From Bradyrhizobium agreste (GTDB lineage: Bacteria > Pseudomonadota > Alphaproteobacteria > Rhizobiales > Xanthobacteraceae): a DNA stretch of 64,000 nucleotides. A model generated the notes under the pieces. The model had not been told where the DNA came from. It saw only the letters and a program-made list of their open reading frames with translations, and did no database searches. The translations under genes and the position numbers were made by a program. Where the stretch lies: positions 145,826 to 209,825 of the forward strand of contig NZ_JACCHP010000010.1 of NCBI RefSeq assembly GCF_016031625.1, written 5' to 3'. Shown in pieces: positions 26,681 through 34,912 of the stretch. Position 1 is the first letter of the stretch, and each line of letters begins with the position of its first letter.

Positions 26681-28399
26681 ATGAGGAAGCAGTGGCTCAG
26701 CTCGGTCTTGCCTGTCGTCGTCGTTGCGACATTTGCGGCGACGGCGGCATCGGCTCAAACCGTGGATACGTCCCGGATCGAGGCCGCCGGCCAGAACGAT
26801 TGGCTCACCTATCACGGCTCGTACAAGTCTTATCACTACAGCCCGCTTGCGCAGATCAATGCGAGCAATGTCGGCAATCTGGGCGTGGCGTGGATGCACA
26901 TTCCCGGACGCTCGACGCGCGGCCTGCAGTCGATGCCGCTCGTTGCCGATGGCGTGCTGTACTATTCGGGCTCTTACAGCCGGGTGTTCGCGCTGAACGG
27001 CGCGACCGGCGAGGTCATCTGGTCGTTCTTTCCGGAGCTGGATGAGGCGCTGATCAGCCGGCAGACCCACTCGCCTTACAACCGGGGCGTCGCTCTCGGC
27101 GAAGGCAAGGTCTTCGTCGGCACGATGGATGGTCGGCTCTTCGGGCTCGATGCGAAAACCGGCAAGGTCCTCTGGGAGACCAGGCTGATCGACTCGCAGA
27201 AGCTCACGGTCGGCTTCACCGGCGCGCCGCTCTACGCGAAGGGCAGCGTGATCATCGGCGCGCAAGGCGGCGAATGGCCGGGCCGCGGCCCGATCTTCGC
27301 GGTCGATGCCACCACTGGAAAGAAGAAGTGGGAGTTCCTGACGGTCGCAGGCACCGACGAGGCCATGAAGACCTGGGCTAACGATTCTTGGCGCACCGGC
27401 GGGGGTGGCGGCTGGATGCCGGGCACCTACGATTCCGAGACCAACACCATCCTGTGGGGCACTGCGAACCCGGCGCCGCTCTACGATTGGTCGGGCGCAG
27501 ACTACAAGACGCAGGGCGCGCGTCCCGGCGACAATCTCTACACCAGCTCGGTGATCGGGCTCGACACCGACACCGGCAAGCTGAAGTTCTACCACCAGGA
27601 ACTGCCGCACGATGCCTGGGACTTCGACAGCGCGGTCGGCGAATTCGTGATGCTCGAGCGAGACGGCCAGAAATACGTGGTCCATCCGAACAAGGGCGGC
27701 TTCGTCTTCGTCTACGACCGCAATCTCGCCGTGAAGAACGTCTGGCGCCTGGTCGAGAACATCAACTTCGTCAAGGATATCGATCCCAAGACCGGCGCGC
27801 TGATCGGCCGTCGCGATTTCCCGGTCGGCAAGGTCACCGAACCACCGCTATGTCCGTTCATCGGCGGCGGCATCAGCTGGAACGCCGGCTCGTACAGCCC
27901 CAAGACCGGTCTCTATTACAAGATCGGACAGGAATGGTGCATGACGCTGGATATCCAGAAGACGACACCGGTCACCGCGCCGCAGGCCCAGCTCAACATC
28001 GGTGCCGATTTCAAGATGGTGCCTCCTCCGGGTGGCGAGATCTACGGACACCTCGACGCGCGCGATCCCATCACGGGCGCGAAGAAATGGGAGGTTCGCT
28101 ATCCCGAGCCTCCGCTGGGAAGCGTGCTGTCGACCGCGGGCAACCTCGTCTTCGTGCCTGATTCCCGCGGGGTGCTGCACGCCTATGATGCCGAGACCGG
28201 CGCCGAGCTGTGGAAGCACAATAACGGTACCGGCCACCAGGGCGGCATCGTCAGCTACTCCGTCGGCGGCAAGCAATATATCGCCGTGACGGCGGGCTTC
28301 GGCGGGATGCTGGCGGACGAATATGCGCCGAACTTCGGCGGCGTCTACAAGAGCATGCCGCGTGACGACGGCGCCTTGGTCGTCTTCAGCCTGAAATAG
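26681..28399 (+). CDS. PQQ-dependent alcohol dehydrogenase, XoxF-related, lanthanide-type site
   Basis: A 572-residue quinoprotein with a Sec signal peptide (cleavage after ASA, residue about 25) and an eight-bladed propeller containing several tryptophan-docking motifs (e.g. DAKTGKVLWE, DAETGAELWK). Metal/PQQ ligands by family comparison are E198 (GGEWPGRG), N263 (GTANPAPLYD) and catalytic D314, with an extra acidic residue D316 (WDFDS). That Asp+2 is the marker of lanthanide-dependent XoxF/PedH enzymes. The vicinal Cys pair of classical methanol dehydrogenases is absent (SPYNRG where XoxF has CCDVVNRG). Substrate is unknown: methanol, a longer alcohol or an aldehyde. It is followed by cytochrome c and XoxJ-like genes. 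Confidence 0.92.
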   Translation: MRKQWLSSVLPVVVVATFAATAASAQTVDTSRIEAAGQNDWLTYHGSYKSYHYSPLAQINASNVGNLGVAWMHIPGRSTRGLQSMPLVADGVLYYSGSYSRVFALNGATGEVIWSFFPELDEALISRQTHSPYNRGVALGEGKVFVGTMDGRLFGLDAKTGKVLWETRLIDSQKLTVGFTGAPLYAKGSVIIGAQGGEWPGRGPIFAVDATTGKKKWEFLTVAGTDEAMKTWANDSWRTGGGGGWMPGTYDSETNTILWGTANPAPLYDWSGADYKTQGARPGDNLYTSSVIGLDTDTGKLKFYHQELPHDAWDFDSAVGEFVMLERDGQKYVVHPNKGGFVFVYDRNLAVKNVWRLVENINFVKDIDPKTGALIGRRDFPVGKVTEPPLCPFIGGGISWNAGSYSPKTGLYYKIGQEWCMTLDIQKTTPVTAPQAQLNIGADFKMVPPPGGEIYGHLDARDPITGAKKWEVRYPEPPLGSVLSTAGNLVFVPDSRGVLHAYDAETGAELWKHNNGTGHQGGIVSYSVGGKQYIAVTAGFGGMLADEYAPNFGGVYKSMPRDDGALVVFSLK

Positions 28400-28423
28400 G
28401 TAAGCCGCGGATGTTCTGATCAT

Positions 28424-28445
28424 GGAGCGGGCACAAGCCCGCTCC
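28424..28445. other. intercistronic hairpin between quinoprotein and cytochrome c genes
   Basis: A perfect 9-bp stem GGAGCGGGC/GCCCGCTCC with a 4-nt ACAA loop. There is no T-run after it, so it is more likely an mRNA stabiliser or processing site limiting cytochrome expression than a full terminator. Confidence 0.6.
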
Positions 28446-28492
28446 TGGATCGATGTCGCGGCCGTGCGTGGATCAGGAATGGAGCGTAACTG

Positions 28493-28831
28493 TTGAGACT
28501 GCCTTGCAAAACCATTCCGGCGGGGCTGGGCGCCGCGTTGCTGTGGGCTGCGATGGCCCAGGCACAATCCCCCACGCCCGCGCCGGAGAACGGGGCGTTC
28601 GAGGTCGAGCAGGTGTTCGCGGGGACCTGCGGCTTTTGTCACTCCGACGGTGGCCGGGCCGCCGGCAAGGGACCGCAATTGATGAATTCGCCGCGCGATG
28701 ACGCCTTTATTCGCGACCGCATCAAGCACGGCAAGCCGGGGGCGATGCCGGCCTTCGACGGCGCCTTCACCGATGCCCAGATCGACCAGATGATCAAGTA
28801 CATCCGCGCCCTGAAACCGCGCGACGGCTGA
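28493..28831 (+). CDS. c-type cytochrome (XoxG-like electron acceptor)
   Basis: A 112-residue periplasmic class I cytochrome c with signal peptide (cleavage near AQAQS, residue about 25), haem motif C46-G-F-C49-H50 and probable axial ligand M85 in GAMPAF. It starts at TTG (28493), supported by GGAG 8 nt upstream. No ATG upstream fits. It lies directly after the PQQ dehydrogenase and before a periplasmic binding protein, the order of xoxF-xoxG-xoxJ. It would accept electrons from PQQ and pass them to the terminal oxidase. Confidence 0.88.
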   Translation: MRLPCKTIPAGLGAALLWAAMAQAQSPTPAPENGAFEVEQVFAGTCGFCHSDGGRAAGKGPQLMNSPRDDAFIRDRIKHGKPGAMPAFDGAFTDAQIDQMIKYIRALKPRDG

Positions 28832-28848
28832 GGAGCAGAGAGCGCGGA

Positions 28849-29616
28849 ATGAAGGCATTTGCCCCTGTCATCGTCGCTGCCGCCATCGTCCTGTCGGGGC
28901 AGGCGTCGGCGCGACCCCTGGAGGCGATCCGCTCGAGCGGCGTGATCGGGCTCTGCGCACATCCCAATTCGCTTCCCTTTGCGCACAAGGCCGGCGATCC
29001 GCCCGGCTTCCAGGTCGAGCTCGGTCGGGTTTTGGCACGCGAGCTCGGTGTCTCGCTGAGGCTCGATTGGATCATCACGCAGTACCAGATGCGCAGCGCC
29101 GGCTGCGACATTCTTCTGGACGTCATCGCCGATCGCGAAGCGCAAGGCGAAACCCGCCTGAGAATCTCGAAACCGTATTATCGCACGGGCGTCGCGCTGG
29201 CCGTGCCCGCATCCAGCACGCTCACGTCGTTCGCGAGCCTCAACGAGGAGACTAAGGTGGGTGTGCAGGTTGGGTCGATCGCAGCCATGATCATCGGTCA
29301 GCGGCGCGTGCCGATATCGATCTTCGGCTTCGAGAGCGACAGCCTGGAGGCCGTGTCGAACCGCCAGATCGACGCCGCCGCGGTCACGCCCACTGCGGCA
29401 AGCTATTTCAATCTGACTCATCCGGACAATCCGCTCCGGATCCTCGATCGCGATGAGAGCACGGCCGATCTGAACTGGAACGTCGGCGTCGGCATGGTCC
29501 GACCGGACGATGCGCTCCGCGAAGCCATCGACGCAGCCGTGGAACGGCTGCGCAGTGACGGCACGATCGACCGCATCTATCGCCGCTACGGCATCGCGCT
29601 GCAGGCGCCGAGATAG
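28849..29616 (+). CDS. quinoprotein-associated periplasmic binding protein (XoxJ/MxaJ-like)
   Basis: A 255-residue family-3 solute-binding protein with a signal peptide (residues 1 to about 21, ending SGQASA). It starts 17 nt after the cytochrome gene. Its position after a PQQ dehydrogenase and cytochrome, and a mature domain opening LEAIRSSGVIGLCAHPNSLPF, match the MxaJ/XoxJ group, which is proposed to help mature or activate the dehydrogenase rather than feed an ABC importer. No ABC permease is nearby, which supports this. A polar amino acid receptor is the alternative. Confidence 0.85.
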   Translation: MKAFAPVIVAAAIVLSGQASARPLEAIRSSGVIGLCAHPNSLPFAHKAGDPPGFQVELGRVLARELGVSLRLDWIITQYQMRSAGCDILLDVIADREAQGETRLRISKPYYRTGVALAVPASSTLTSFASLNEETKVGVQVGSIAAMIIGQRRVPISIFGFESDSLEAVSNRQIDAAAVTPTAASYFNLTHPDNPLRILDRDESTADLNWNVGVGMVRPDDALREAIDAAVERLRSDGTIDRIYRRYGIALQAPR

Positions 29617-29667
29617 CGAGCTGCATGACGCAATGGCTTGGTTGAATCGACGGCCGTGGCTCGTTCA

Positions 29668-29824
29668 CCTCTCCCGCTTGCGGGAGAGGTCGCGTCCACC
29701 GGGTCGCGCCGTAGGCGCGCCCGATGACAGGCTCCGGCGCGGGAGAGGGCTTTCTCCTCTGGGGAATTGTCCCGTTGTGGAGACACCCTCTCCCCAACCC
29801 TCTCCCGCAAGCGAGAGAGGGAGC
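29668..29824. repeat. inverted interspersed repeat
   Basis: Arms CCTCTCCCGCTTGCGGGAGAGG (29668-29689) and CCCTCTCCCGCAAGCGAGAGAGGG (about 29797-29821) flank a core with GGCGCGCCC-type palindromes. It belongs to the same class as 1579-1731 and sits between the quinoprotein operon and the convergent GST gene. Confidence 0.7.
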
Positions 29825-29867
29825 GCACCTCCGTTGTTGCGGCCATCGAGCCTCATTTGGTCGTGCC

Positions 29868-30512
29868 TCAGGCCGCTGCCTTCTTCCGCGCGAGCTCGGC
29901 CTTGTACAGCTCGAACTCCTCGGCGATCGCCTTCGCGATCGACGGCCGTTGACGCAACCGCTCGTAATAGGCCTTCACGTTCGGCCATTTCGCAAGCTCG
30001 ATCGGCGGCGTCGCCATGGTCCAGTTGATGACCGTGACGAGATAGGCATCGGCCACGCTGAAATGGTCGAGCAGGAACTCGCGTCCCTCGAGGTACTTGT
30101 CGAGATAGTCGAGCCGCGACAGGTTCTTCTCCAGGGCATAGGCCTTGGCTTCCTGCGGCGCCTTGCGGTCGAGCACGGGGATGAAGAGACCCTTGTGCAG
30201 CTCGGTGCCGATGAAGCACAACCATTGATGCAGTCGCGTCCGTTCGATGCCGGCGCTCGCGCCGAGGCCGGCTTGCGGGAAACGGTCCGCGACATATTGC
30301 AGGATCGCGGCGTTCTCGGTCAGCACCATGCCCTCGTCGGTGCGCAGCGTCGGCACGAGACCGATCGGATTCACGGTACGGAAGTCCGAGCCGTCCTTCA
30401 GCACCTTCTTGGTCGGCGGATCGACTTCGAGGTAGTTCGCCTCGGCGCCGGCTTCATAAAGCGCGACGCGTGTCGCCATCGAGCAGGCAAGCGGCGAGAA
30501 ATAGAGATCCAT
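29868..30512 (-). CDS. glutathione S-transferase
   Basis: A 214-residue GST with thioredoxin-like N-terminal domain (MDLYFSPLACSMATRVALYEAG, the Ser/Cys region being the usual catalytic start) with the cis-Pro segment IGLVPTLRT and ENAAILQY, and an all-helical C-terminal domain (about 90-214). AAGGAGG lies just upstream of the ATG at 30512. It is divergent from a TetR gene; the region between carries a perfect 14-bp inverted repeat, so TetR control is likely. Confidence 0.93.
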   Translation of the reverse strand: MDLYFSPLACSMATRVALYEAGAEANYLEVDPPTKKVLKDGSDFRTVNPIGLVPTLRTDEGMVLTENAAILQYVADRFPQAGLGASAGIERTRLHQWLCFIGTELHKGLFIPVLDRKAPQEAKAYALEKNLSRLDYLDKYLEGREFLLDHFSVADAYLVTVINWTMATPPIELAKWPNVKAYYERLRQRPSIAKAIAEEFELYKAELARKKAAA

Positions 30513-30566
30513 CTGTAGCCTCCTTGGGGCAATTCCTCTTGGGGTGTCGCTCAACCTGGCCAGATT

Positions 30567-30633
30567 GATTTTTGTACCATCTTGCATAATATGGGTGCGG
30601 TCAAGGATTATCTTGCGAAATGGTACAAAAATC
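30567..30633. promoter_or_regulatory. divergent operator: 14-bp perfect inverted repeat, second arm over the TetR start codon
   Basis: Arms GATTTTTGTACCAT (30567-30580) and ATGGTACAAAAATC (30620-30633) are exact reverse complements; their starts are 53 bp apart, about five helical turns. The second arm contains the ATG of the TetR gene. Symmetry extends imperfectly inward (CTTGCATAAT against ATTATCTTGCG). Two bound dimers, or one loop, could control GST and TetR together. Confidence 0.75.
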
Positions 30634-31306
30634 GAAGCCGCCAGCTGCTGCCAATCAGCCCGAACCCCGCGGCGCGCCCGAGCGCCGCGGCGGCCCTAAA
30701 CGCCGCGGCCGTCCGCGCGCCTACGAGCCCGATATCGCGCTCGGCAAGGCGCTCGATCTGTTCCGCACGCAGGGTTTCGCGGCCACCTCGCTCGACGATC
30801 TCAGCGCAGCAACCGGCATGAATCGGCCGAGCCTCTACGGCGCCTTCGGCGACAAGCGCGAGCTCTACATCAAGAGCTACCAGCGCTATCGCGACCAGGC
30901 AGCCGCGGCGATGGTCGCGATCTTCCGCGAGGAGACGCCGCTGCGCCAGCGGCTGGAGCGCATCTACGCGGCCGCGCTGGACATCTATCTGTCGGGCGAC
31001 ACCGGACCGCGCGGTTGCTTCACGGTCGTGACTGCGGCGTCCGAGGCGGTCGGCGATCCCGAGATCCGCGCCATGGTGCTGGACGGCCTCACCGGGCTCG
31101 ACAAGGCGTTTGCCAGTTGCTTCCGCCGCGCCAAGGAGAAAGGCGAGCTGCCGGAGCGCGCCGATCCGGTCGCGCTGGCGCAGATCGCATCGGCCACCAT
31201 CCACACCATCGCCATCCGCTCCCGCGCTCGCGTGCCGCGCAAGGAGCTGGAGGCGATCGTGAAGGGCGCGATCGACGTGATGGTGGGAGCCGGCACCAGG
31301 GCCTGA
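30620..31306 (+). CDS. TetR-family transcriptional regulator
   Basis: A 228-residue TetR repressor. A basic Pro/Arg-rich N-terminal tail (residues 1-33) precedes the helix-turn-helix (FAATSLDDLSAATGMNRPSLYGAFGDKRELY, about 52-82); the rest is the all-helical ligand domain. The start codon lies inside the operator arm at 30620, consistent with autorepression. It is divergent from the GST gene, its likely target, and ends 1 nt before the convergent chemoreceptor gene. Confidence 0.93.
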   Translation: MVQKSKPPAAANQPEPRGAPERRGGPKRRGRPRAYEPDIALGKALDLFRTQGFAATSLDDLSAATGMNRPSLYGAFGDKRELYIKSYQRYRDQAAAAMVAIFREETPLRQRLERIYAAALDIYLSGDTGPRGCFTVVTAASEAVGDPEIRAMVLDGLTGLDKAFASCFRRAKEKGELPERADPVALAQIASATIHTIAIRSRARVPRKELEAIVKGAIDVMVGAGTRA

Positions 31307-31307
31307 G

Positions 31308-33275
31308 CTACGCCGCGCGAATCTGCGCCAGGAAACGGTCCACCTCCTCGCGCAGCCGCTGCGATTGCCTGGCCAGCTCCACCGCCGAGCCCAGCACTTC
31401 TTCGGCGGCGGTGCCCGTCGCTGCGATGCCGTCGGTGACGCCCGCGATGTTTTGCGAGACTTCGCCGGTGCGGGCCGCGGCCTGCTGGACGTTTTGCGCA
31501 ATCTCCTGCGTTGCCGTGCCCTGCTGGCCGACGGCGGCGGCAATCGCGGCCGAGATCTCGTCGACCTGCTGGATGGTTGCGCATATCGACTGGATGCCGT
31601 CAACCGCGCCCGAGGTCTCGCCTTGCACGGCGGTGACCTGTGCGCCGATCTCCTCGGTCGCCTTCGCGGTCTGGGTTGCCAGCGCTTTTACCTCGGAGGC
31701 CACCACGGCAAAGCCGCGGCCGGCTTCGCCCGCGCGCGCCGCCTCAATCGTCGCGTTCAGCGCCAGCAGGTTCGTCTGACCGGCGATGCCGTTGATGAAG
31801 GAGACGACATCGCCGATCTTCTGCGCGGCGTCGGCGAGGCTCTGCACGCGCGCATTCGATCGCTGACCGTCGCTGGCGGCCTTGCCGACCACCTCGGTCG
31901 CATGGGCGAGGCGGCGGCTGATCTCCGTCATGGACGAGGACAGCTCTTCCGCGGCTGCCGCAACCGTCTGCACGTTCTCGGAAGCCAGCGCCGAGGCCGA
32001 GGAGACCATCCGGGTCTGCTGCCGCGACTGTTCGACGATGGCCGACATCGATCGCGCCGTATGCTCCATCTCGACCGCGGCCGAGGACACCGTGGTGACG
32101 ACGTCGCGGATGCTGGCTTCGAAATTGTCGGCGAGCGCCGCGAAGGTCCGCCGCTTCTCCGCCTCGGACTGGGCCTTGGCCTCGAATTGTTCGGCCTGAA
32201 GCTTGCTGAAGCTCACGGCATTGTCGCGGAACACCCCGACCGCCTTCACCATCGCACCGACTTCGTCATTCGCCGTGCTGACGGGAACCTCGACGTCGAG
32301 CCGGCCGTCGGCGAGCTCGCGCATCACTGATGTGATCGACAGGATCGGGCGCGAAATGCTGCGCGCGATCAGATAGCCGACGATCGCGGCCAGCACGAGC
32401 CCGAGCGCGGCGATACCGAGCGAAAGCCACCAGGCGCGATCGGCGGAAGCGACATAGTCGGCATTGTCCATCACCAGCTCGACGGCGCCGAGCGGCTTGC
32501 CGGAAAAGTCCTTGATCGGTCCCAGCAGGGCGGCGACCGGCGTGCTGTCGAGCTTGCCCTGCCGCACCGTGAAGTCGCCGCCGGTGGCCTGGCCATAATC
32601 GGTCGCATCGAAGAAGCTCTTGCCCTTCAGCGTGCCGCCGAACAGCTTGAAGCCGGAACCGTCGGCGAGATGGAAGGCGATGTCGACATGGCGGTTGGCT
32701 TTGAAGTCGTCGAGGAAGGACTGGCCGAAGGTCAGGCCGAATTCGACGCTGCCGACATGCTTGCCGGTTTGCGCGATCGGCACCACGCCGCGGATGCCGA
32801 GACCGGCGACGCCGCCCTCGAGACCGACCACGACGTTGCGGTCCTGGTTGGCGGCGACGACCGTCTTGCGAAAGCCCGAGAGGTCGTCGCCGAACTTGGC
32901 GGGTTGGTGCACGCGCAGGAACGAGGTTGCCGGCGCCACATGAAACTGGAACTGCTCGACGCCGTACTCCGACTTGGTCGCGGCGAACACTGGTCCAAAC
33001 AGGGTGACGAGCGCGTTGCGGTCCTGTTTCGCCATTGCATCCTGCGTCGCCGGCATTGCGGCCACCACGGTGCTCATGGCGGCGGCGCGGCGGGATTCCT
33101 CGGCGATGCGCGACAACAGGGCATCATAATGGCTGCGCAGCTCGCGCTGGTCGGCGCGGTCGATGATCCCGCCGATGATCCACATCGCGCCGAGCACGGC
33201 AAACAGTGCAGTCGCTGCGGCCGTCCCAGCCAGAGCAACCGTGATCCGCATCCTGAGGCCGAGGTTCGCCCGCAT
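31308..33275 (-). CDS. methyl-accepting chemotaxis protein
   Basis: A roughly 655-residue chemoreceptor with a transmembrane helix near residues 9-30, a periplasmic Cache-like ligand domain (about 40-300), a second helix (WWLSLGIAALGLVLAAIVGYL), a HAMP domain starting ARSISRPI, and a long cytoplasmic signalling hairpin with the conserved tip (INGIAGQTNLLALNATIEAARAGEAGRGF). There is no C-terminal CheR-docking pentapeptide. The start at 33275 is preferred over further upstream codons because it places the first membrane helix at the N-terminus. Ligand unknown. Confidence 0.93.
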   Translation of the reverse strand: MRANLGLRMRITVALAGTAAATALFAVLGAMWIIGGIIDRADQRELRSHYDALLSRIAEESRRAAAMSTVVAAMPATQDAMAKQDRNALVTLFGPVFAATKSEYGVEQFQFHVAPATSFLRVHQPAKFGDDLSGFRKTVVAANQDRNVVVGLEGGVAGLGIRGVVPIAQTGKHVGSVEFGLTFGQSFLDDFKANRHVDIAFHLADGSGFKLFGGTLKGKSFFDATDYGQATGGDFTVRQGKLDSTPVAALLGPIKDFSGKPLGAVELVMDNADYVASADRAWWLSLGIAALGLVLAAIVGYLIARSISRPILSITSVMRELADGRLDVEVPVSTANDEVGAMVKAVGVFRDNAVSFSKLQAEQFEAKAQSEAEKRRTFAALADNFEASIRDVVTTVSSAAVEMEHTARSMSAIVEQSRQQTRMVSSASALASENVQTVAAAAEELSSSMTEISRRLAHATEVVGKAASDGQRSNARVQSLADAAQKIGDVVSFINGIAGQTNLLALNATIEAARAGEAGRGFAVVASEVKALATQTAKATEEIGAQVTAVQGETSGAVDGIQSICATIQQVDEISAAIAAAVGQQGTATQEIAQNVQQAAARTGEVSQNIAGVTDGIAATGTAAEEVLGSAVELARQSQRLREEVDRFLAQIRAA

Positions 33276-33435
33276 GTCCGACTCGTTGTTTGAGCGTTGA
33301 TTAACAACGCCTATCAACTTCTCGCTAAGAGAGGGTGAACGGGATACCGGCGGAGCGTGATGGCTTAAGCGACTGCCGGCCCGCAGCCCGGGCACGACAG
33401 CCAGGATGAAACGCGGTGGTGCGCCTCCGCCGGTC

Positions 33436-34401
33436 TCAATAACCCCTTGCGCGGTCCACCACGTTCTCCAGCGCGCCGCCCGCCTCGAACCGCGCGATCT
33501 GCGCGGCGACATAGGCCGAGATCGCATCCGCGTCGGTGTCGGCGGCATTGTGCGGCGTCAACACCACCTTGGGGTGGGTCCAGAACCGGCTGTCCTTCGG
33601 CTGCGGCTCCTGCACGAAGACGTCGAGCGAGGCGGCGCCCAGCGTGCCGTCGTCGAGGCAGGCGAGAATATCGGCCTCGTTCTGCAGGCCGCCGCGGCCG
33701 GCATTGATCAGCACGGGCGCGCCGAGCGGGCTGGTGCGATTGAGCTTGGCGAAGACCTCGCGGTTGAGGATGCCGTGCGTGTCTGATGTCAGCGGCAGCA
33801 GGCAGACCAGGATATCGGTCTTGCGCAGGAACGCGTCCATGCCTGCAATGCCATGGAAGCATTCGACGCCCTCGATCCTGCGCGGGCTGCGGCTCCAGCC
33901 GGCGACGCGGAAGCCGAGCCGCCGCAGCACGTCGGCCGCATCGGCTCCCAACGTGCCCAATCCCATGACGCCGACCGTGATCGCGCTGGCCGGCCACTGA
34001 TATCTGGGCTCCCAGCGCTTCTCGCGCTGCGATTGCCGCAGGTAAAGCTCCTGGCGGTGATGCATCAGAACATGCAGCACGACATATTCGGTCATGCGGT
34101 TGGTGAGATCGGGCACGGCGACGCGCACCAGCGGCACCTCGGGCAGGCTCTTGTCGGCCATTAGCGCGTCGACGCCCGCGCCAAGGTTGAAGATCGCCCG
34201 CAGATTTGGGAACGCCCCGAGATCGCCCGGCACCGGCTTCCACACCGCCACATAATGCACCTCCTTAGGATCGAGCCCGGCGTCCGGCAGCAGCACAACG
34301 CGGCGCTTGCCGCAGACCGCGTCGAAGCGGGCCTTCCAGCGCTCGGGCAGCCAGTTCTGCTGCGTGCTGTTGATCAGGACGGCCAGTGTGCCCATGGTCA
34401 T
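33436..34401 (-). CDS. GhrA-type 2-hydroxyacid dehydrogenase
   Basis: A 321-residue D-2-hydroxyacid dehydrogenase of the glyoxylate/hydroxypyruvate reductase A group. It has the Rossmann motif GVMGLGTLGADAADVL, the catalytic Arg in INAGRGG, Glu in VFVQEPQP and His in TPHNAA. It would reduce glyoxylate or hydroxypyruvate with NAD(P)H. Start at 34401 is supported by GAGG 9 nt upstream; a second ATG lies two codons later. It is transcribed away from the ECF42 sigma cluster. Confidence 0.93.
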   Translation of the reverse strand: MTMGTLAVLINSTQQNWLPERWKARFDAVCGKRRVVLLPDAGLDPKEVHYVAVWKPVPGDLGAFPNLRAIFNLGAGVDALMADKSLPEVPLVRVAVPDLTNRMTEYVVLHVLMHHRQELYLRQSQREKRWEPRYQWPASAITVGVMGLGTLGADAADVLRRLGFRVAGWSRSPRRIEGVECFHGIAGMDAFLRKTDILVCLLPLTSDTHGILNREVFAKLNRTSPLGAPVLINAGRGGLQNEADILACLDDGTLGAASLDVFVQEPQPKDSRFWTHPKVVLTPHNAADTDADAISAYVAAQIARFEAGGALENVVDRARGY

Positions 34402-34487
34402 TCGAAGTGCCTCTTTAAGGTTCCGCTCGAGAAAGCCCTCCTTGGCACGATCCGCCGGATTTTTCTTGCAAATTTTTCCCGCAGCGC

Positions 34488-34516
34488 TGTCGGCGCGGGG
34501 CATATTGGCGCGTCTT
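34488..34516 (+). promoter_or_regulatory. ECF42-type promoter P1 (TGTCGGC-N16-CGTCTT)
   Basis: TGTCGGC at 34488 and CGTCTT at 34511, 16 nt apart, about 30 nt before the DGPF start. The same two blocks with identical spacing recur at 36345 and 39754 in front of the other units of this cluster. As I recall, ECF42 promoters have TGTCGA-like -35 and CGTC-like -10 elements. Confidence 0.8.
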
Positions 34517-34543
34517 TAAGAACAGACGAGGGAAGTGCCGCCC

Positions 34544-34912
34544 ATGCTTTACGCCATTCTTTGCTATCACGATGAGGATTTCGTCGGCTCCTGGAGCAAG
34601 GACCAGGACGAGGCCGTGATGAAGAAGCTCGCCGTGGTGCAGGAAAAGCTCACCAAGCAGGGCCGGCTCGGGCCGGTGGCGCGGCTGTTGCCGACGACCG
34701 CGGCGGCGACGCTGCGCAAGGAGGATCCGCCGCTGGTGCTCGACGGCCCCTATGCCGAGACCAAGGAGCAGCTGCTTGGCTTCTACATCGTCGACTGCAA
34801 GAATCTCGATGACGCCCTCGACGTCGCACGCGAGCTGGGCGCCGCCAACCCCGGCGGCGCCTATGAGGTACGTCCCGTCGGCGTGTTCCGGCCCGGAGGA
34901 AACCTGACGTGA
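34544..34912 (+). CDS. DGPF/YciI-domain protein
   Basis: A 122-residue YciI-like protein with the DGPF-type motif (LDGPYAETKEQLLGFYIVD, about residues 67-86). DGPF proteins accompany ECF42 sigma factors in many genomes and are thought to be small enzymes or binding proteins of unknown substrate. ATG at 34544 is preferred to an upstream GTG (34535), which is too close to the GAGG site. The stop overlaps the GTG of the sigma factor gene, so the pair is coupled. Confidence 0.9.
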   Translation: MLYAILCYHDEDFVGSWSKDQDEAVMKKLAVVQEKLTKQGRLGPVARLLPTTAAATLRKEDPPLVLDGPYAETKEQLLGFYIVDCKNLDDALDVARELGAANPGGAYEVRPVGVFRPGGNLT

